From Parabacteroides sp. PH5-46 (GTDB taxonomy: Bacteria > Bacteroidota > Bacteroidia > Bacteroidales > Tannerellaceae): DNA of 64,000 bases. Location of the stretch: NCBI RefSeq assembly GCF_029892785.1, contig NZ_JARXXA010000008.1, positions 1-64,000 of the forward strand, read 5' to 3'. Positions 42,665 through 52,368 of the stretch are shown here, in pieces. The number at the start of each line of letters is the position of its first letter. Position 1 is the stretch's first letter. Made by a program: the position numbers and the translations under genes. The notes beneath the pieces were generated by a model. It saw only the letters and a list, made by a program, of their open reading frames with translations. It ran no database searches and was not told the origin of the DNA.

Positions 42665-44674
42665 ATGAAAACAAAATATACAAAACTAACAATGATACTG
42701 GCTGCTCTGGTGCTGATGTTGGCGCCTTCCTGCAGCAACGAGGAAGAGTATGTGGATACTCCTTCCACTCCGGTTCGTGAAGGCTTTATCACCTTCCGTC
42801 TGCAAGGAAAAAGACAACCTGTGAGCTATGCAACAATAGCTACTGCCAATGAAAATGCAGTAGACTCTCTTGAAATCTATATGTTTAACGACCGCTCGGC
42901 AGAAAGCCTACCCAACTTATTGCAAAAGGTATTCCGCGTAAGCAGTGACGACCTGGAACAACAGGATACAGACCTGAAAGCAACAGTGGATGTAACCGGA
43001 CGTACAGGCAAACACACCTTCTACTTTGTAGCCAACGGCAAAGGCAATGCTTCGGCTTTAGGCAATGTAAATGCAGGTGCAACAACGGAAGAGGACTTTC
43101 TGGAACGCCTCTCTGATGTACAAAGCGGACTCCTTGAGACCCCGCTTCTGATGACAGCCCGCAAAATAATAGAAGATGTAGAAGATGCCAAGGACGACGA
43201 TCTGAAGGTGAAACTCCTCCGTCGTGTAGCCCGTTTCGACGTGATAAACGATGCTTCAGAAACCAACTTCACGATAGAAAATATCATCATAGAGAATGTC
43301 AACCTACAAGGCCATGCCTTCGGCGATGCAACCGGTATCCCCGAACCAACTCTGACAAAAGGCACACTGCCACTAATAGAGTACAGCAAGGAAGCCAACG
43401 CCAACACCGCTACTGCTATCGAGAGCCTGTTCTACCTCTATCCCACAGAGATAGGAGCAGACAAGTCCATCATCTCTGTTGAAGGTACCTTCCTGGGCGA
43501 GCGCCGCATCTACAGTCTGAAGAACAACCAGCAGATTGAAGCCAATAAACGCTATACGCTAAGAGTGCAGAAGGTAGAAAAGAAAGAGCCGGAGCTCAAT
43601 ATACAAGTCGATGATTGGGCTGACGACGGAGGCACCCATGAGGCCAAACCCGAAACAGACGCTATGACAGTAAGCGCAGCTGTCCTGACAGGTGGTGCAG
43701 GTATCCAGGTAACGGACAAGATCTATGATATCACTAATGCCACTACCACAGGCACAATCAAGGTTCCGGTAACAACTTTCAACAAATCTGGTACACACGT
43801 AGATATTACTTACCTACACGGAACAGGCAACGGAACAGACAGAATTATCGTCACCTCCCCCGAACCCACCCTTACATACGCCGCAGGCTACATGCAAGAA
43901 CACAAGATTGAGATCCCGGTACAGAAAACCCCTCTTCATGCCCGAATAGAGATAGTCAACAACTCCAAGCCTGAAGAAAGAGACACCCTCTACATCAACG
44001 GTGTGCCAAACTACGACACCACAAACGAGAAACCCGTCCTGTTCGGAGATATCTACTGGGCTCCGGTAAATGTAGGAGCAACAGAAGTCGGTACCACAAC
44101 AGAAGTAGAACATCATGGATTATTTTATCAATGGGGACGCAACGTAGGCTTTACCTATGCTGCAGGACTAGGAACAATCACCGATACGATTATGGGCCCA
44201 TTGGATTTGGAAACAGCGACAACAGGCGAAGCTAAAGATATGTTTATCAAGAGCACAAACGATTCACTTACCGATTGGTTAACCCCTCCGGGTAACAGCT
44301 TATGGTCTGGTGCGAACTATCAAGGTCCTTGTCCTGAGGGTTGGCATATTCCTACAAAAGCGGAATTAATGTTGTTGATAACTGCTTATGGTGAAGGTTA
44401 TACCGCTAACGAAGGGAAGGTTATTTTGAATGATACAGATAAACGTTTAGAAGTCAAAGGGGATAATGGAACAGATATGCTTTACTTCCCTATCGCCGGG
44501 CATCGAGGTTCTTATGGCTCGTCAGTCTTACAACACACGCAGGCACGTTATTGGTCGTCTGAGCCAAATCCTAAAAATGCAAATGTATTCATATTATTAA
44601 TTACTCCCAAAAGTCTAGAATTGAGTGCCGGCGGACGTGCGCTTGGGCGAACGATCCGCTGCGTACAAGATTAA
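42665..44674 (+). CDS. fimbrillin-like surface lipoprotein, paralogue
   Basis: 669 aa with the same layout as its upstream neighbour: lipoprotein signal with LAPSC (Cys23); fimbrillin-like region (SLEIYMFNDRSAESLPN; KHTFYFVANGKG; LLRRVARFDV); FISUMP domain from about residue 455 (YWAPVNVG, LFYQWGRNVGF, GPCPEGWHIPTKAELMLL, YFPIAGHRG, RYWSS, GRTIRCVQD). The central regions are more divergent than the ends. Probably co-transcribed with the first copy; the strong terminator at 44710-44749 ends the unit. Confidence 0.85.
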   Translation: MKTKYTKLTMILAALVLMLAPSCSNEEEYVDTPSTPVREGFITFRLQGKRQPVSYATIATANENAVDSLEIYMFNDRSAESLPNLLQKVFRVSSDDLEQQDTDLKATVDVTGRTGKHTFYFVANGKGNASALGNVNAGATTEEDFLERLSDVQSGLLETPLLMTARKIIEDVEDAKDDDLKVKLLRRVARFDVINDASETNFTIENIIIENVNLQGHAFGDATGIPEPTLTKGTLPLIEYSKEANANTATAIESLFYLYPTEIGADKSIISVEGTFLGERRIYSLKNNQQIEANKRYTLRVQKVEKKEPELNIQVDDWADDGGTHEAKPETDAMTVSAAVLTGGAGIQVTDKIYDITNATTTGTIKVPVTTFNKSGTHVDITYLHGTGNGTDRIIVTSPEPTLTYAAGYMQEHKIEIPVQKTPLHARIEIVNNSKPEERDTLYINGVPNYDTTNEKPVLFGDIYWAPVNVGATEVGTTTEVEHHGLFYQWGRNVGFTYAAGLGTITDTIMGPLDLETATTGEAKDMFIKSTNDSLTDWLTPPGNSLWSGANYQGPCPEGWHIPTKAELMLLITAYGEGYTANEGKVILNDTDKRLEVKGDNGTDMLYFPIAGHRGSYGSSVLQHTQARYWSSEPNPKNANVFILLITPKSLELSAGGRALGRTIRCVQD

Positions 44675-44709
44675 ATATTTTTCATACATAATAATGTTTT
44701 TGGTTAAGA

Positions 44710-44749
44710 GAGCCGTGCGGGCAGGGATGTTAGCACGGCTCGTTTTTTT
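44710..44749 (+). terminator. intrinsic terminator
   Basis: Stem GAGCCGTGC / GCACGGCTC (44710-44718, 44733-44741) followed by G and seven T. Ends the two-lipoprotein unit before mscL. Confidence 0.9.
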
Positions 44750-44809
44750 ATGCTGTTTGAAACCAAATTACTACTTTTGTGGTTATTATTTAAAATATAC
44801 CCAATAATT

Positions 44810-45244
44810 ATGAGTAAGATATTGCAAGAGTTTAAGACGTTTGCCATGAGGGGCAATGTAGTGGATATGGCAGTTGGTATCATTATCGGCGGAGCCTTTG
44901 GAAAGATCGTGAGTTCGGTGGTCAGTGACCTGATTATGCCTGTGATAGGGCTGTTTGTTGGTGGTGTGAATTTTACCGACTGGAAACTGGTACTCAAACA
45001 TGCCGTAACGGAAGGTGGAGAAGCAATTTCTCCGGAAGTGGCTGTTACATACGGAAACTTTATTCAGGTAACCTTTGATTTCCTGATTATTGCCTTTGCT
45101 ATTTTTCTGATGATAAAAGCCATCAATGCTGTTGAGCGGAAGAAGAAAGAAGAACCGGCTCCTCCGGCTGCACCTCCTGCGGATATACAGTTGCTGACAG
45201 AAATACGCGACCTGCTGAAGAAGGATAATAAGCTGGATAGTTGA
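44810..45244 (+). CDS. mscL: large-conductance mechanosensitive channel
   Basis: 144 aa from ATG 44810 (a 20-codon upstream extension overlaps the terminator T-run and is rejected). N-terminal amphipathic helix [22 protein letters not shown]1 with [19 protein letters not shown]2 about 80-100 ([18 protein letters not shown]), then a Pro/Ala linker and the C-terminal helix bundle (TEIRDLLKK). Opens under membrane tension to release solutes on osmotic downshock. Confidence 0.96.
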   Translation: MSKILQEFKTFAMRGNVVDMAVGIIIGGAFGKIVSSVVSDLIMPVIGLFVGGVNFTDWKLVLKHAVTEGGEAISPEVAVTYGNFIQVTFDFLIIAFAIFLMIKAINAVERKKKEEPAPPAAPPADIQLLTEIRDLLKKDNKLDS

Positions 45245-45270
45245 TTATTTGGATTTATCCTCTAAATTTG
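45241..45270 (+). promoter_or_regulatory. promoter for GT9 / exporter / GH95 genes
   Basis: TTG (45241-45243), spacer 19, TAAATTTG (45263-45270). The -33 element overlaps the mscL stop codon. Drives the gene starting at 45285 or 45300. Confidence 0.6.
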
Positions 45271-45284
45271 CATTAAATTAATAA

Positions 45285-46349
45285 ATGCAAATATCTTTTA
45301 TGAGCTTTAAATCCACTATAAACGAGATACGAAGGCATACTCTTCGCAGATTAACCAGATATATAGGATTTTCTTCAGGGAATTCGTTACTTAGTAAAAG
45401 TTCACTAAAGGATGTTAAGAAGATATTAGTAGTCAGGCCTAATGGTCGGTTGGGAAATCAGATTCTTATTACCCCCCTTATACAGGAACTTATCAGTCTG
45501 TTTCCGGGATGTGAAATTGATTTGTTTGTAAAAGGAGGCTTGGCTACGATTCTCTTTGAAAATTATGAGAATGTAAACCGCATCATCAAGCTACCCAAGA
45601 AGCCTTTCAAGGGATTGATCCGTTATGGCAAGGTATGGCTGTCTTTACGGAAATATCATTACGACTTGGTGTTTAATGTAACTGAAGGGTCTTCATCAGG
45701 CAGGCTTGCTACCAATTTTGCCAAATCCCGACTGAAGTTTTTTAATGATGCAAAAGACGAACTTGATACTATATATCCTGATTACAGGCACATGGCGAAG
45801 TTTCCCGTCTATAATCTGCGGTATTATTTGTCACCCTCCGGTTTGTCTCAGATGGATCTGCCAATCCCCCCTTTGGATATCAAACTGAGTCCTTCGGAAA
45901 AGCTCAACGGCAAGAAAGTGCTGGATAGCTACGTAGATCCGGCGAAGCCTACGATTTGTATTTATACGTTTGCTACCGGAACGAAGTGCTATTCCGAAGT
46001 ATGGTGGATTGCTATGTATGAGCGTTTGAAGGCAGCTTTTGAACCCGCCTATAATATCTTGGAGGTGTTGCCGGCAGAGAATGTTTCGCAAATAAACTTC
46101 CAGGCACCGGCTTATTATAGCAAAGATATCCGCGAGATAGCTTCCGTAATAGCCAATTCGGTTCTGTTTTTTGGAGCAGACAGTGGCATTATGCATTTGG
46201 CCAGTTCGTCTCTTACGCCAACTGCCGGACTATTCTCTGTTACGAAAATAGACATTTACCAACCCTACGATAACGGAAGCGTAGCCATTGATACGAATAA
46301 TACAGACTTTGACGGTATTATCGAAATTATCACTAACTTGCGGCCTTAA
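45285..46349 (+). CDS. family 9 glycosyltransferase (heptosyltransferase-like)
   Basis: 354 aa; the start may be 45285 or the ATG at 45300. GT-B fold: KKILVVRPNGRLGNQILITP at about 45-64 is the GT9 donor-site start; the C-terminal half holds FFGADSGIMHLASS (about 295-308), the nucleotide-sugar site. Likely adds a sugar to the lipopolysaccharide core or another surface glycan. 20 bp upstream of the MsbA-like exporter, supporting a lipid A/LPS role. Confidence 0.85.
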   Translation: MQISFMSFKSTINEIRRHTLRRLTRYIGFSSGNSLLSKSSLKDVKKILVVRPNGRLGNQILITPLIQELISLFPGCEIDLFVKGGLATILFENYENVNRIIKLPKKPFKGLIRYGKVWLSLRKYHYDLVFNVTEGSSSGRLATNFAKSRLKFFNDAKDELDTIYPDYRHMAKFPVYNLRYYLSPSGLSQMDLPIPPLDIKLSPSEKLNGKKVLDSYVDPAKPTICIYTFATGTKCYSEVWWIAMYERLKAAFEPAYNILEVLPAENVSQINFQAPAYYSKDIREIASVIANSVLFFGADSGIMHLASSSLTPTAGLFSVTKIDIYQPYDNGSVAIDTNNTDFDGIIEIITNLRP

Positions 46350-46369
46350 ATTAATCCGCTACGTTTTAC

Positions 46370-48217
46370 ATGAAAGATTTCTTCCGTATATTGAGGCGCT
46401 TTGTCCCTCCCTATAAGAAGTTTATGGTATGGAATGTTATATTCAATATTCTATCGGCCATTCTTAACTTATTCTCTTTTGCCTTACTAATTCCTATCTT
46501 GAACATCCTGTTTAAGATGGATGAACAGGTTTATACCTTCAGCGAATGGAACGTTCAGCTAACGAATTGGGATTGGTGGAGCAGTCTTCCCGGATTAGCC
46601 AAAGACAATTTTTACTGGTATATAACAAACATGATAGATACACATAGCTCTACATTTGCTTTGGTGATGCTGAGCTTATTCCTGATAGGGATGACACTGC
46701 TGAAAGTAAGTGCTATGTACCTGTCTTTTTTAACGATGATACCGATCCGTACAGGTGTAGTGAGGGATATTCGAAACCAGATTGTACGTAAGATAGTGCA
46801 ATTACCACTTGGCTTTTTCTCGGAAGAGCGGAAGGGAGATATTATCGCCCGTGTATCCGGAGATGTGAACGAGATAGAAACGTCGATCATGAGCTCTTTG
46901 GATATGTTGTTTAAGAATCCGATCCTGATTGCTATCTATCTGACGGGTATGTTTATTATCAGTTGGAAACTGACTTTCTTTGTCTTTGTTCTTCTTCCTG
47001 TAGCCGGATATGTGATGGGGAAAGTGGGGAAAACGTTAAAACGTAAATCCTTGGTAGGGCAGGAGCAATGGGGGTACTTGATGAGCCAGGTAGAAGAAAC
47101 CCTGAGCGGCTTGCGTATAATCAAGGCTTTTAATGCGGAGCTGAAGATACGGGATCGCTTTGAAAGAAGCAATGAAACTTTTCGTCGTACAACCAATAAG
47201 ATCTATCGCAGGCAGCAACTGGCACATCCGATGAGTGAGCTCCTTGGAACAATAACAATAGCCGTTGTTCTGTGGTACGGGGGAAGCCTGATTCTGGGTG
47301 AAAACAGCCCTATAGATGCTTCTACCTTTATCTATTACCTGGTTATATTCTACAGCATGATTAATCCGGCAAAGGATTTAAGCAAGGCGTCATATTCCAT
47401 ACAAAAGGGCCTGGCCTCTATGGATAGGATAGATAAAATACTGATGGCAGAGAGCAATATTGTAGACCCTGCCGATCCTAAAAAAATAGCCCTGACAAAG
47501 CAAATCAGCTACAAGGATGTATGGTTCAAATACCAGAATGACTGGGTGCTGAAAGGTATCAACCTGCAAATTCCTAAAGGTACAACCGTGGCACTCGTAG
47601 GTCAATCCGGTTCGGGTAAAAGTACACTTGTGGACTTGCTCCCTCGCTTTTACGATGTAGATAAAGGAAGTGTCAAAATAGATGAAACAGACATACGCGA
47701 AGCTACTTTGTGTGATTTACGCGGACTGATGGGGAATGTGAATCAGGAAGCGATCTTGTTTAATGATACCTTCTTCAATAACATAGCCTTTGGTGTGGAA
47801 GATGCTACCTTGGAACAAGTACAGGAAGCGGCAAAAATAGCAAATGCGCATGAATTTATATTGGCCTCGGAAGAAGGCTACGATACGAATATAGGTGATA
47901 GAGGAAGCAAGCTGTCCGGTGGTCAACGACAACGGATCAGTATTGCACGCGCTATCCTGAAAAATCCTCCGATCCTTATTCTGGACGAGGCTACTTCGGC
48001 TTTGGATACAGAGTCGGAACGTTTGGTGCAACAGGCATTGGAAAACCTGATGAAGAACAGAACCACCATTGTTATAGCACACCGCCTGTCTACTATCCGT
48101 AATGCAGATGAAATTTGTGTGATGCATGAAGGAGAGATCGTAGAAAGAGGCCGCCATGAAGAGCTATTCTCATTAAATGGATACTATAAGAAGCTCTGTG
48201 ATATGCAAAGTTTTTAA
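46370..48217 (+). CDS. msbA: MsbA-like ABC exporter
   Basis: 615 aa half-transporter: six membrane helices (about 20-345), then an ATPase domain with Walker A VGQSGSGKST, Q-loop MGNVNQEAILFND, signature LSGGQRQR, Walker B ILILDEATSALD and switch IAHRLST. Homodimer; predicted to flip lipid A-core or another lipid-linked glycan across the inner membrane. Between a GT9 gene and a GH95 gene. Confidence 0.88.
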   Translation: MKDFFRILRRFVPPYKKFMVWNVIFNILSAILNLFSFALLIPILNILFKMDEQVYTFSEWNVQLTNWDWWSSLPGLAKDNFYWYITNMIDTHSSTFALVMLSLFLIGMTLLKVSAMYLSFLTMIPIRTGVVRDIRNQIVRKIVQLPLGFFSEERKGDIIARVSGDVNEIETSIMSSLDMLFKNPILIAIYLTGMFIISWKLTFFVFVLLPVAGYVMGKVGKTLKRKSLVGQEQWGYLMSQVEETLSGLRIIKAFNAELKIRDRFERSNETFRRTTNKIYRRQQLAHPMSELLGTITIAVVLWYGGSLILGENSPIDASTFIYYLVIFYSMINPAKDLSKASYSIQKGLASMDRIDKILMAESNIVDPADPKKIALTKQISYKDVWFKYQNDWVLKGINLQIPKGTTVALVGQSGSGKSTLVDLLPRFYDVDKGSVKIDETDIREATLCDLRGLMGNVNQEAILFNDTFFNNIAFGVEDATLEQVQEAAKIANAHEFILASEEGYDTNIGDRGSKLSGGQRQRISIARAILKNPPILILDEATSALDTESERLVQQALENLMKNRTTIVIAHRLSTIRNADEICVMHEGEIVERGRHEELFSLNGYYKKLCDMQSF

Positions 48218-48242
48218 CAAGTATACACCCTTGCCCTGATAT

Positions 48243-50669
48243 ATGAAAACAAATTATTTTCTTCTATTATTTCTTTTTTTTGCTGCTTGCAGTATGCCTG
48301 ATTTGAGACAGGATACATCTTTATCTTATTTTTTCACAAAGCCGGCTGCGATATGGGAAGAGACGTTTCCGCTAGGGAACGGACGTTTAGGTATGATGCC
48401 TGACGGAGGTATAGAGAAGGAAACAATCGTGCTGAACGAGATATCCATGTGGTCGGGCAGCAAGCAAGATACAGACAATCCCTATGCAGCAGCTTACTTG
48501 CCGCAGATTCGTCGTTTGCTATTTGCCGGACGTAACGATGAGGCGCAGGAGTTAATGTACAAAACCTTTGTCTGCAAAGGAGAAGGCAGTGGTCTTGGTG
48601 GTGGAGCAAACGTCCCTTACGGCTGTTTTCAGCTATTGGGAAACTTGGTATTGGAGTATTCATATCCGGGAAATAATGCTCCCGTAACGGCTTATCGCAG
48701 AACGTTAAATCTGGAAGAGGCAGTTTCGTCTGTCAGTTATACGAGGGGCGATGTGAATTATACGCGTGAAGCCTTTACCTCTTTTGCCGGAGATGTAGGA
48801 GTAATTCGCCTGATGGCGGATGTAGATAAGTCCCTCCATTTTTCAGTAGGCTTGAATCGTCCGGAACGATATGAAGTCAGTGTAAGCGGAAATGATCTGA
48901 TTATGCACGGGCAGTTGAATAACGGAACAGATGGCAAAGGGCTTCAATATGTGTCTCGTACCCGGATCATACTACCCAAAGGAGGAAAAATAACCAAGAA
49001 TGATACAATGCTTTTTGTCAGTGAAGCATCAGAAGCCTTGCTGTTGGTAAGTATGGCTACAGATTACTTTCAGTCTGATTATGAAAAACAAACAGAAACG
49101 CTACTGGATGCTGCAAAAAATAAGGAGTATGTAGCATTGAAGAAGGAACATACGACTGCTTATCAGAAACTTTTCAAACGGGTACATCTGGATTTGGGGC
49201 GTTCGGATAAAGAGACACTTCCTATGGACGAGCGTTTGCATGCCTTCAGGAGAGACAAGAATGATCCCTCACTGGCTACATTATATTTCCAGTTTGGCCG
49301 CTATCTCTTGATATCGTCTACTCGTCCGGGTTTGTTACCGCCGAATCTACAGGGACTTTGGGCAAATACCGTTCAAACACCCTGGAACGGAGACTATCAC
49401 TTGAATATTAATCTGCAAATGAACCTATGGCCTGCTGAAGTAACCAATCTTTCGGAGCTACATCTCCCTTTGGTCGAGTGGATAAAGCAGCAAGTGAGCA
49501 GTGGAGAACAAACAGCCAAGGTCTTTTATAATGCACGTGGGTGGGTAACACATATCTTGGGTAATCCCTGGGAGTTTACCGCTCCGGGCGAACATCCTTC
49601 CTGGGGGGCAACCAATACCTCTGCTGCCTGGTTGTGCGAGCATCTGTATATACATTACTTATATACCCTGGATAAAGCCTACCTGAAGGATATCTATCCG
49701 GTGATGAAAGGTGCTTCTCTTTTCTTTGTAGATATGCTGGTTGAAGATCCCCGGAATGGCTATCTGGTAACTGCTCCTACTACCTCTCCCGAAAATGCGT
49801 TTATCTTGAACGATAAACCGGTACATATCACTGCTGGCTCTACAATGGATAACCAGATTGTACGCGAGCTGTTTACCAACACCATAGAGGCTGCAGGAAT
49901 CTTAGGTATAGACACGGAATTTGCCGAAGAACTGAGCCGGATGCGCTCCCGACTGATGCCGACAACCATCGGAAAAGACGGACGTATCATGGAGTGGCTG
50001 GAGTCCTATGAGGAAGAAGACCCTCATCACAGGCATGTGTCACATCTGTACGGTTTGTATCCGGGAGATGAAATATCGATAGAAAAAACACCGGAGCTGG
50101 CTGTAGCTGCCCGTAAAACTTTGGAAGTAAGAGGTGATGAAAGTACCGGTTGGTCTATGGCCTGGAAAATGAATTTCTGGGCACGCTTGCACGATGGTGA
50201 TCATGCCTACAAACTACTCTGTGACTTGCTGGCTCCGGTTGTGGATACGAATGTGAAGTATACAAAAGGTGGCGGTACCTATCCGAACCTGTTCTGCGCA
50301 CATCCTCCGTTTCAGATAGACGGTAATTTGGGAGCTACTGCCGGTATAGCAGAAATGCTTGTACAAAGCCAGGCTGGGGTTATAGAATTACTGCCGGCGC
50401 TTCCTGCTGCTTGGAAAAGCGGCAGCTTTAGCGGTTTAAAAGTGCGGAATGGGGGAGAAGTAGCTGTTCGCTGGCAGGATAGCCGGATGATAGAGGCAGG
50501 CCTCCATACTTCAGTTGATGGAATCTTCCACATAAAGTTGCCTGTTTATGCAGAAAATTTGGATTTAAAAATTAATCAAAAGCCCGTTTCTTTGCCTGTA
50601 ATAAACGGAATTGTATCTGTAAAGATGTTTGCTAATGATGAATTGAAGATGCAGTTTTTCAAGTATTAA
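48243..50669 (+). CDS. family GH95 alpha-L-fucosidase / galactosidase, lipoprotein
   Basis: 808 aa. Signal peptide with lipobox FFAACS, so probably membrane-anchored. N-terminal beta domain starts FFTKPAAIWEETFPLGNGRL; the (alpha/alpha)6 barrel keeps GH95 residues: Asn pair in HLNINLQMNLW, the acid region TTSPENAF, and Asp in PPFQIDGNLGATAGIAEML. GH95 enzymes remove fucose (mostly alpha-1,2) from host or plant glycans by inversion. It is not beside SusC/D genes; 25 bp after the exporter. Confidence 0.93.
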   Translation: MKTNYFLLLFLFFAACSMPDLRQDTSLSYFFTKPAAIWEETFPLGNGRLGMMPDGGIEKETIVLNEISMWSGSKQDTDNPYAAAYLPQIRRLLFAGRNDEAQELMYKTFVCKGEGSGLGGGANVPYGCFQLLGNLVLEYSYPGNNAPVTAYRRTLNLEEAVSSVSYTRGDVNYTREAFTSFAGDVGVIRLMADVDKSLHFSVGLNRPERYEVSVSGNDLIMHGQLNNGTDGKGLQYVSRTRIILPKGGKITKNDTMLFVSEASEALLLVSMATDYFQSDYEKQTETLLDAAKNKEYVALKKEHTTAYQKLFKRVHLDLGRSDKETLPMDERLHAFRRDKNDPSLATLYFQFGRYLLISSTRPGLLPPNLQGLWANTVQTPWNGDYHLNINLQMNLWPAEVTNLSELHLPLVEWIKQQVSSGEQTAKVFYNARGWVTHILGNPWEFTAPGEHPSWGATNTSAAWLCEHLYIHYLYTLDKAYLKDIYPVMKGASLFFVDMLVEDPRNGYLVTAPTTSPENAFILNDKPVHITAGSTMDNQIVRELFTNTIEAAGILGIDTEFAEELSRMRSRLMPTTIGKDGRIMEWLESYEEEDPHHRHVSHLYGLYPGDEISIEKTPELAVAARKTLEVRGDESTGWSMAWKMNFWARLHDGDHAYKLLCDLLAPVVDTNVKYTKGGGTYPNLFCAHPPFQIDGNLGATAGIAEMLVQSQAGVIELLPALPAAWKSGSFSGLKVRNGGEVAVRWQDSRMIEAGLHTSVDGIFHIKLPVYAENLDLKINQKPVSLPVINGIVSVKMFANDELKMQFFKY

Positions 50670-50690
50670 TCGTAGAAAGACTGCATCTTC
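50645..50690 (+). terminator. terminator-like hairpin at GH95 end
   Basis: 11-bp perfect arms GAAGATGCAGT / ACTGCATCTTC (50645-50655, 50680-50690) with a 24-base loop, starting in the last GH95 codons and followed by a T-rich stretch. Lies between convergent genes. Confidence 0.6.
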
Positions 50691-50710
50691 CTGATAGTTT
50701 TATTCGTCTT

Positions 50711-51850
50711 TTATTTTACCAAGGTTTTAGACTCTGTCAGTTTTCCGTTTTCATATATTTCTTCTTTGTAGAATCCCAGTGAGTTACCATAATACCATTT
50801 GCCGTCTTTTTTGTCATTTACATACTGGCCTTTGGTCTTTTCCTTTTTGTTATCCTCAAACACCTCTCGGTATTCGCCATGCTTTTTGCCGCTTTCATTG
50901 TAATTGGAGTATTCAAAGAAGCTGCCATTATTGCTACTTACCCGGCGCATTTGTTTGCCAACCTGTTTTCCGTTGACAAAGTTTTTTTCACTGGTCAGAT
51001 GTCCTCCTTCATAAGCATATTTCTTTTCGATACCATGCTGTTTGCCCTGATCGTTGAAATTACGCTCCATTTCGATGCTACCATCGGTGTAGTAGATTAC
51101 TCTACGGATAACAACACCGTTTTTGTATGTTTCAGAGCCCCCTTTGCGTGATCCGTCACTATGGAATGATTCCCACAGTCCGTCTTTTTTGCCGTTGATG
51201 TACTTACCTTTCACTTTTACATCTCCGTCTTTGTACGTTTCCAGGTATTCGCCATCGTATTTTCCATCTTTGTAATAAGCAGTCTTGGTATATTCACCGG
51301 TTAGTCCTTTGTTTATAATCGAGAAAGATTTACCTACTTGTTTTCCGTCTTTGTAGGTATTGTCATATACTAGCACACCATTGTCATCGTAACGGCGTTC
51401 AGGTCCGTCTTCTACGCCCTCTTTCATCCCTTTTTCATAGGTGAGTGTTCCGGCTTGCGAATAGGTAGTAGTGATTCCATTGACCTTTCCATTCTTCATG
51501 TTGCTTTTTTCTTTTATACTTGTCCCGTCGGGATAGTATCTGATGATTTCTCCATTCAGGCGGCCATCTTCATAATGTGTAACTTCGGATAATTTATTAT
51601 CCTTGTAATACTCCCATTTCCCTACGGCAAAGCCTTTGGCAAATTCGGCATCAATATATTCCGTCGTATATCCGGTAATGATGCGCACTTTCCCGTTAAT
51701 GGGTTTGTCCTCTTCTTTTTCTTTGTTCTCATACTCGGCATACATGCGGCCATCGCCGAGGTTTGTCATCTTTAAGTCATTGATTTTTACTTGTCCTTGA
51801 GCTAAAAGTGTAAATGCTAATACTCCTAAGAGCAATACGATTCGTTTCAT
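50711..51850 (-). CDS. secreted YwqK-type MORN-repeat protein
   Basis: 379 aa. Signal peptide (MKRIVLLLGVLAFTLLAQG, cut before Q). The mature part is about 13 degenerate MORN/YwqK repeats of ~22-25 residues (patterns such as YYKDGKYDGEYLETYKDGD and NGKKDGLWESFHSDGSRKGG), forming an extended beta sheet. Often annotated as a toxin-antitoxin YwqK antitoxin, but nothing here supports that role. Own -7 element at 51881-51888. Confidence 0.8.
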   Translation of the reverse strand: MKRIVLLLGVLAFTLLAQGQVKINDLKMTNLGDGRMYAEYENKEKEEDKPINGKVRIITGYTTEYIDAEFAKGFAVGKWEYYKDNKLSEVTHYEDGRLNGEIIRYYPDGTSIKEKSNMKNGKVNGITTTYSQAGTLTYEKGMKEGVEDGPERRYDDNGVLVYDNTYKDGKQVGKSFSIINKGLTGEYTKTAYYKDGKYDGEYLETYKDGDVKVKGKYINGKKDGLWESFHSDGSRKGGSETYKNGVVIRRVIYYTDGSIEMERNFNDQGKQHGIEKKYAYEGGHLTSEKNFVNGKQVGKQMRRVSSNNGSFFEYSNYNESGKKHGEYREVFEDNKKEKTKGQYVNDKKDGKWYYGNSLGFYKEEIYENGKLTESKTLVK

Positions 51851-51880
51851 ATAAGTAAATTTAGTTAGTCAAACGGTAGA

Positions 51881-51928
51881 CAAACATACGTAAAATTTTA
51901 ACAAAAGCTGAATAAATTTCTATCTTTG
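51881..51928. promoter_or_regulatory. divergent -7 elements
   Basis: TATGTTTG on the minus strand (51881-51888) for the MORN protein gene; TATCTTTG on the plus strand (51921-51928) for the lipocalin-like gene, 24 bases before its start. Confidence 0.65.
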
Positions 51929-51951
51929 CAATTATAATTAATGTGTTGCAG

Positions 51952-52362
51952 ATGAAAATAAAGTATTGGGGAATTATATTACTAGCTACTCTGTTGTTTT
52001 ACTCTTGTTCGGACAATGACCTACCCAAGGTAGATGGGATGTGGCAACTAAAGTCGGTGGAAAGCGCTACCGGTACACAAAAAGTAGATACCATTTATTA
52101 TAGTTTTACTCATAAAGCTGTGTTTGCCTATACCTTGTTGCGTCAGTCGGCTAAACCGGAAAGTTCATCGGTATTACATGGTTATGTGCTCTTTCCGGAT
52201 GATAAAACGATGTCTTTAGAAATGGATGCGAAACATGATAATCTCAATTTTGACTTGTATCCCCGAATCGAGAAAACTAGAACGTATGGAATTTTGCATC
52301 TGAGCTCGAAGAAAATGACGCTAACACACGATGACGAAACCTATCATTTTGTCAAATTCTAA
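51952..52362 (+). CDS. lipocalin-like lipoprotein (DUF4847-like)
   Basis: 136 aa from ATG 51952 (MKIKYWGIILLATLLFYSCS, lipobox FYSC). The mature part is beta-rich with the lipocalin-like start VDGMWQLKSVESATG and end MTLTHDDETYHFVKF. Small Bacteroidales outer-membrane lipoprotein family; role unknown. 6 bp before wzi, so co-transcribed. Confidence 0.78.
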   Translation: MKIKYWGIILLATLLFYSCSDNDLPKVDGMWQLKSVESATGTQKVDTIYYSFTHKAVFAYTLLRQSAKPESSSVLHGYVLFPDDKTMSLEMDAKHDNLNFDLYPRIEKTRTYGILHLSSKKMTLTHDDETYHFVKF

Positions 52363-52368
52363 CGAAAT

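Noticed and set aside
50711-51850. Antitoxin of a toxin-antitoxin system
   Set aside because: The YwqK label is inherited from annotation; the protein is exported, made of MORN repeats, and has no toxin beside it.
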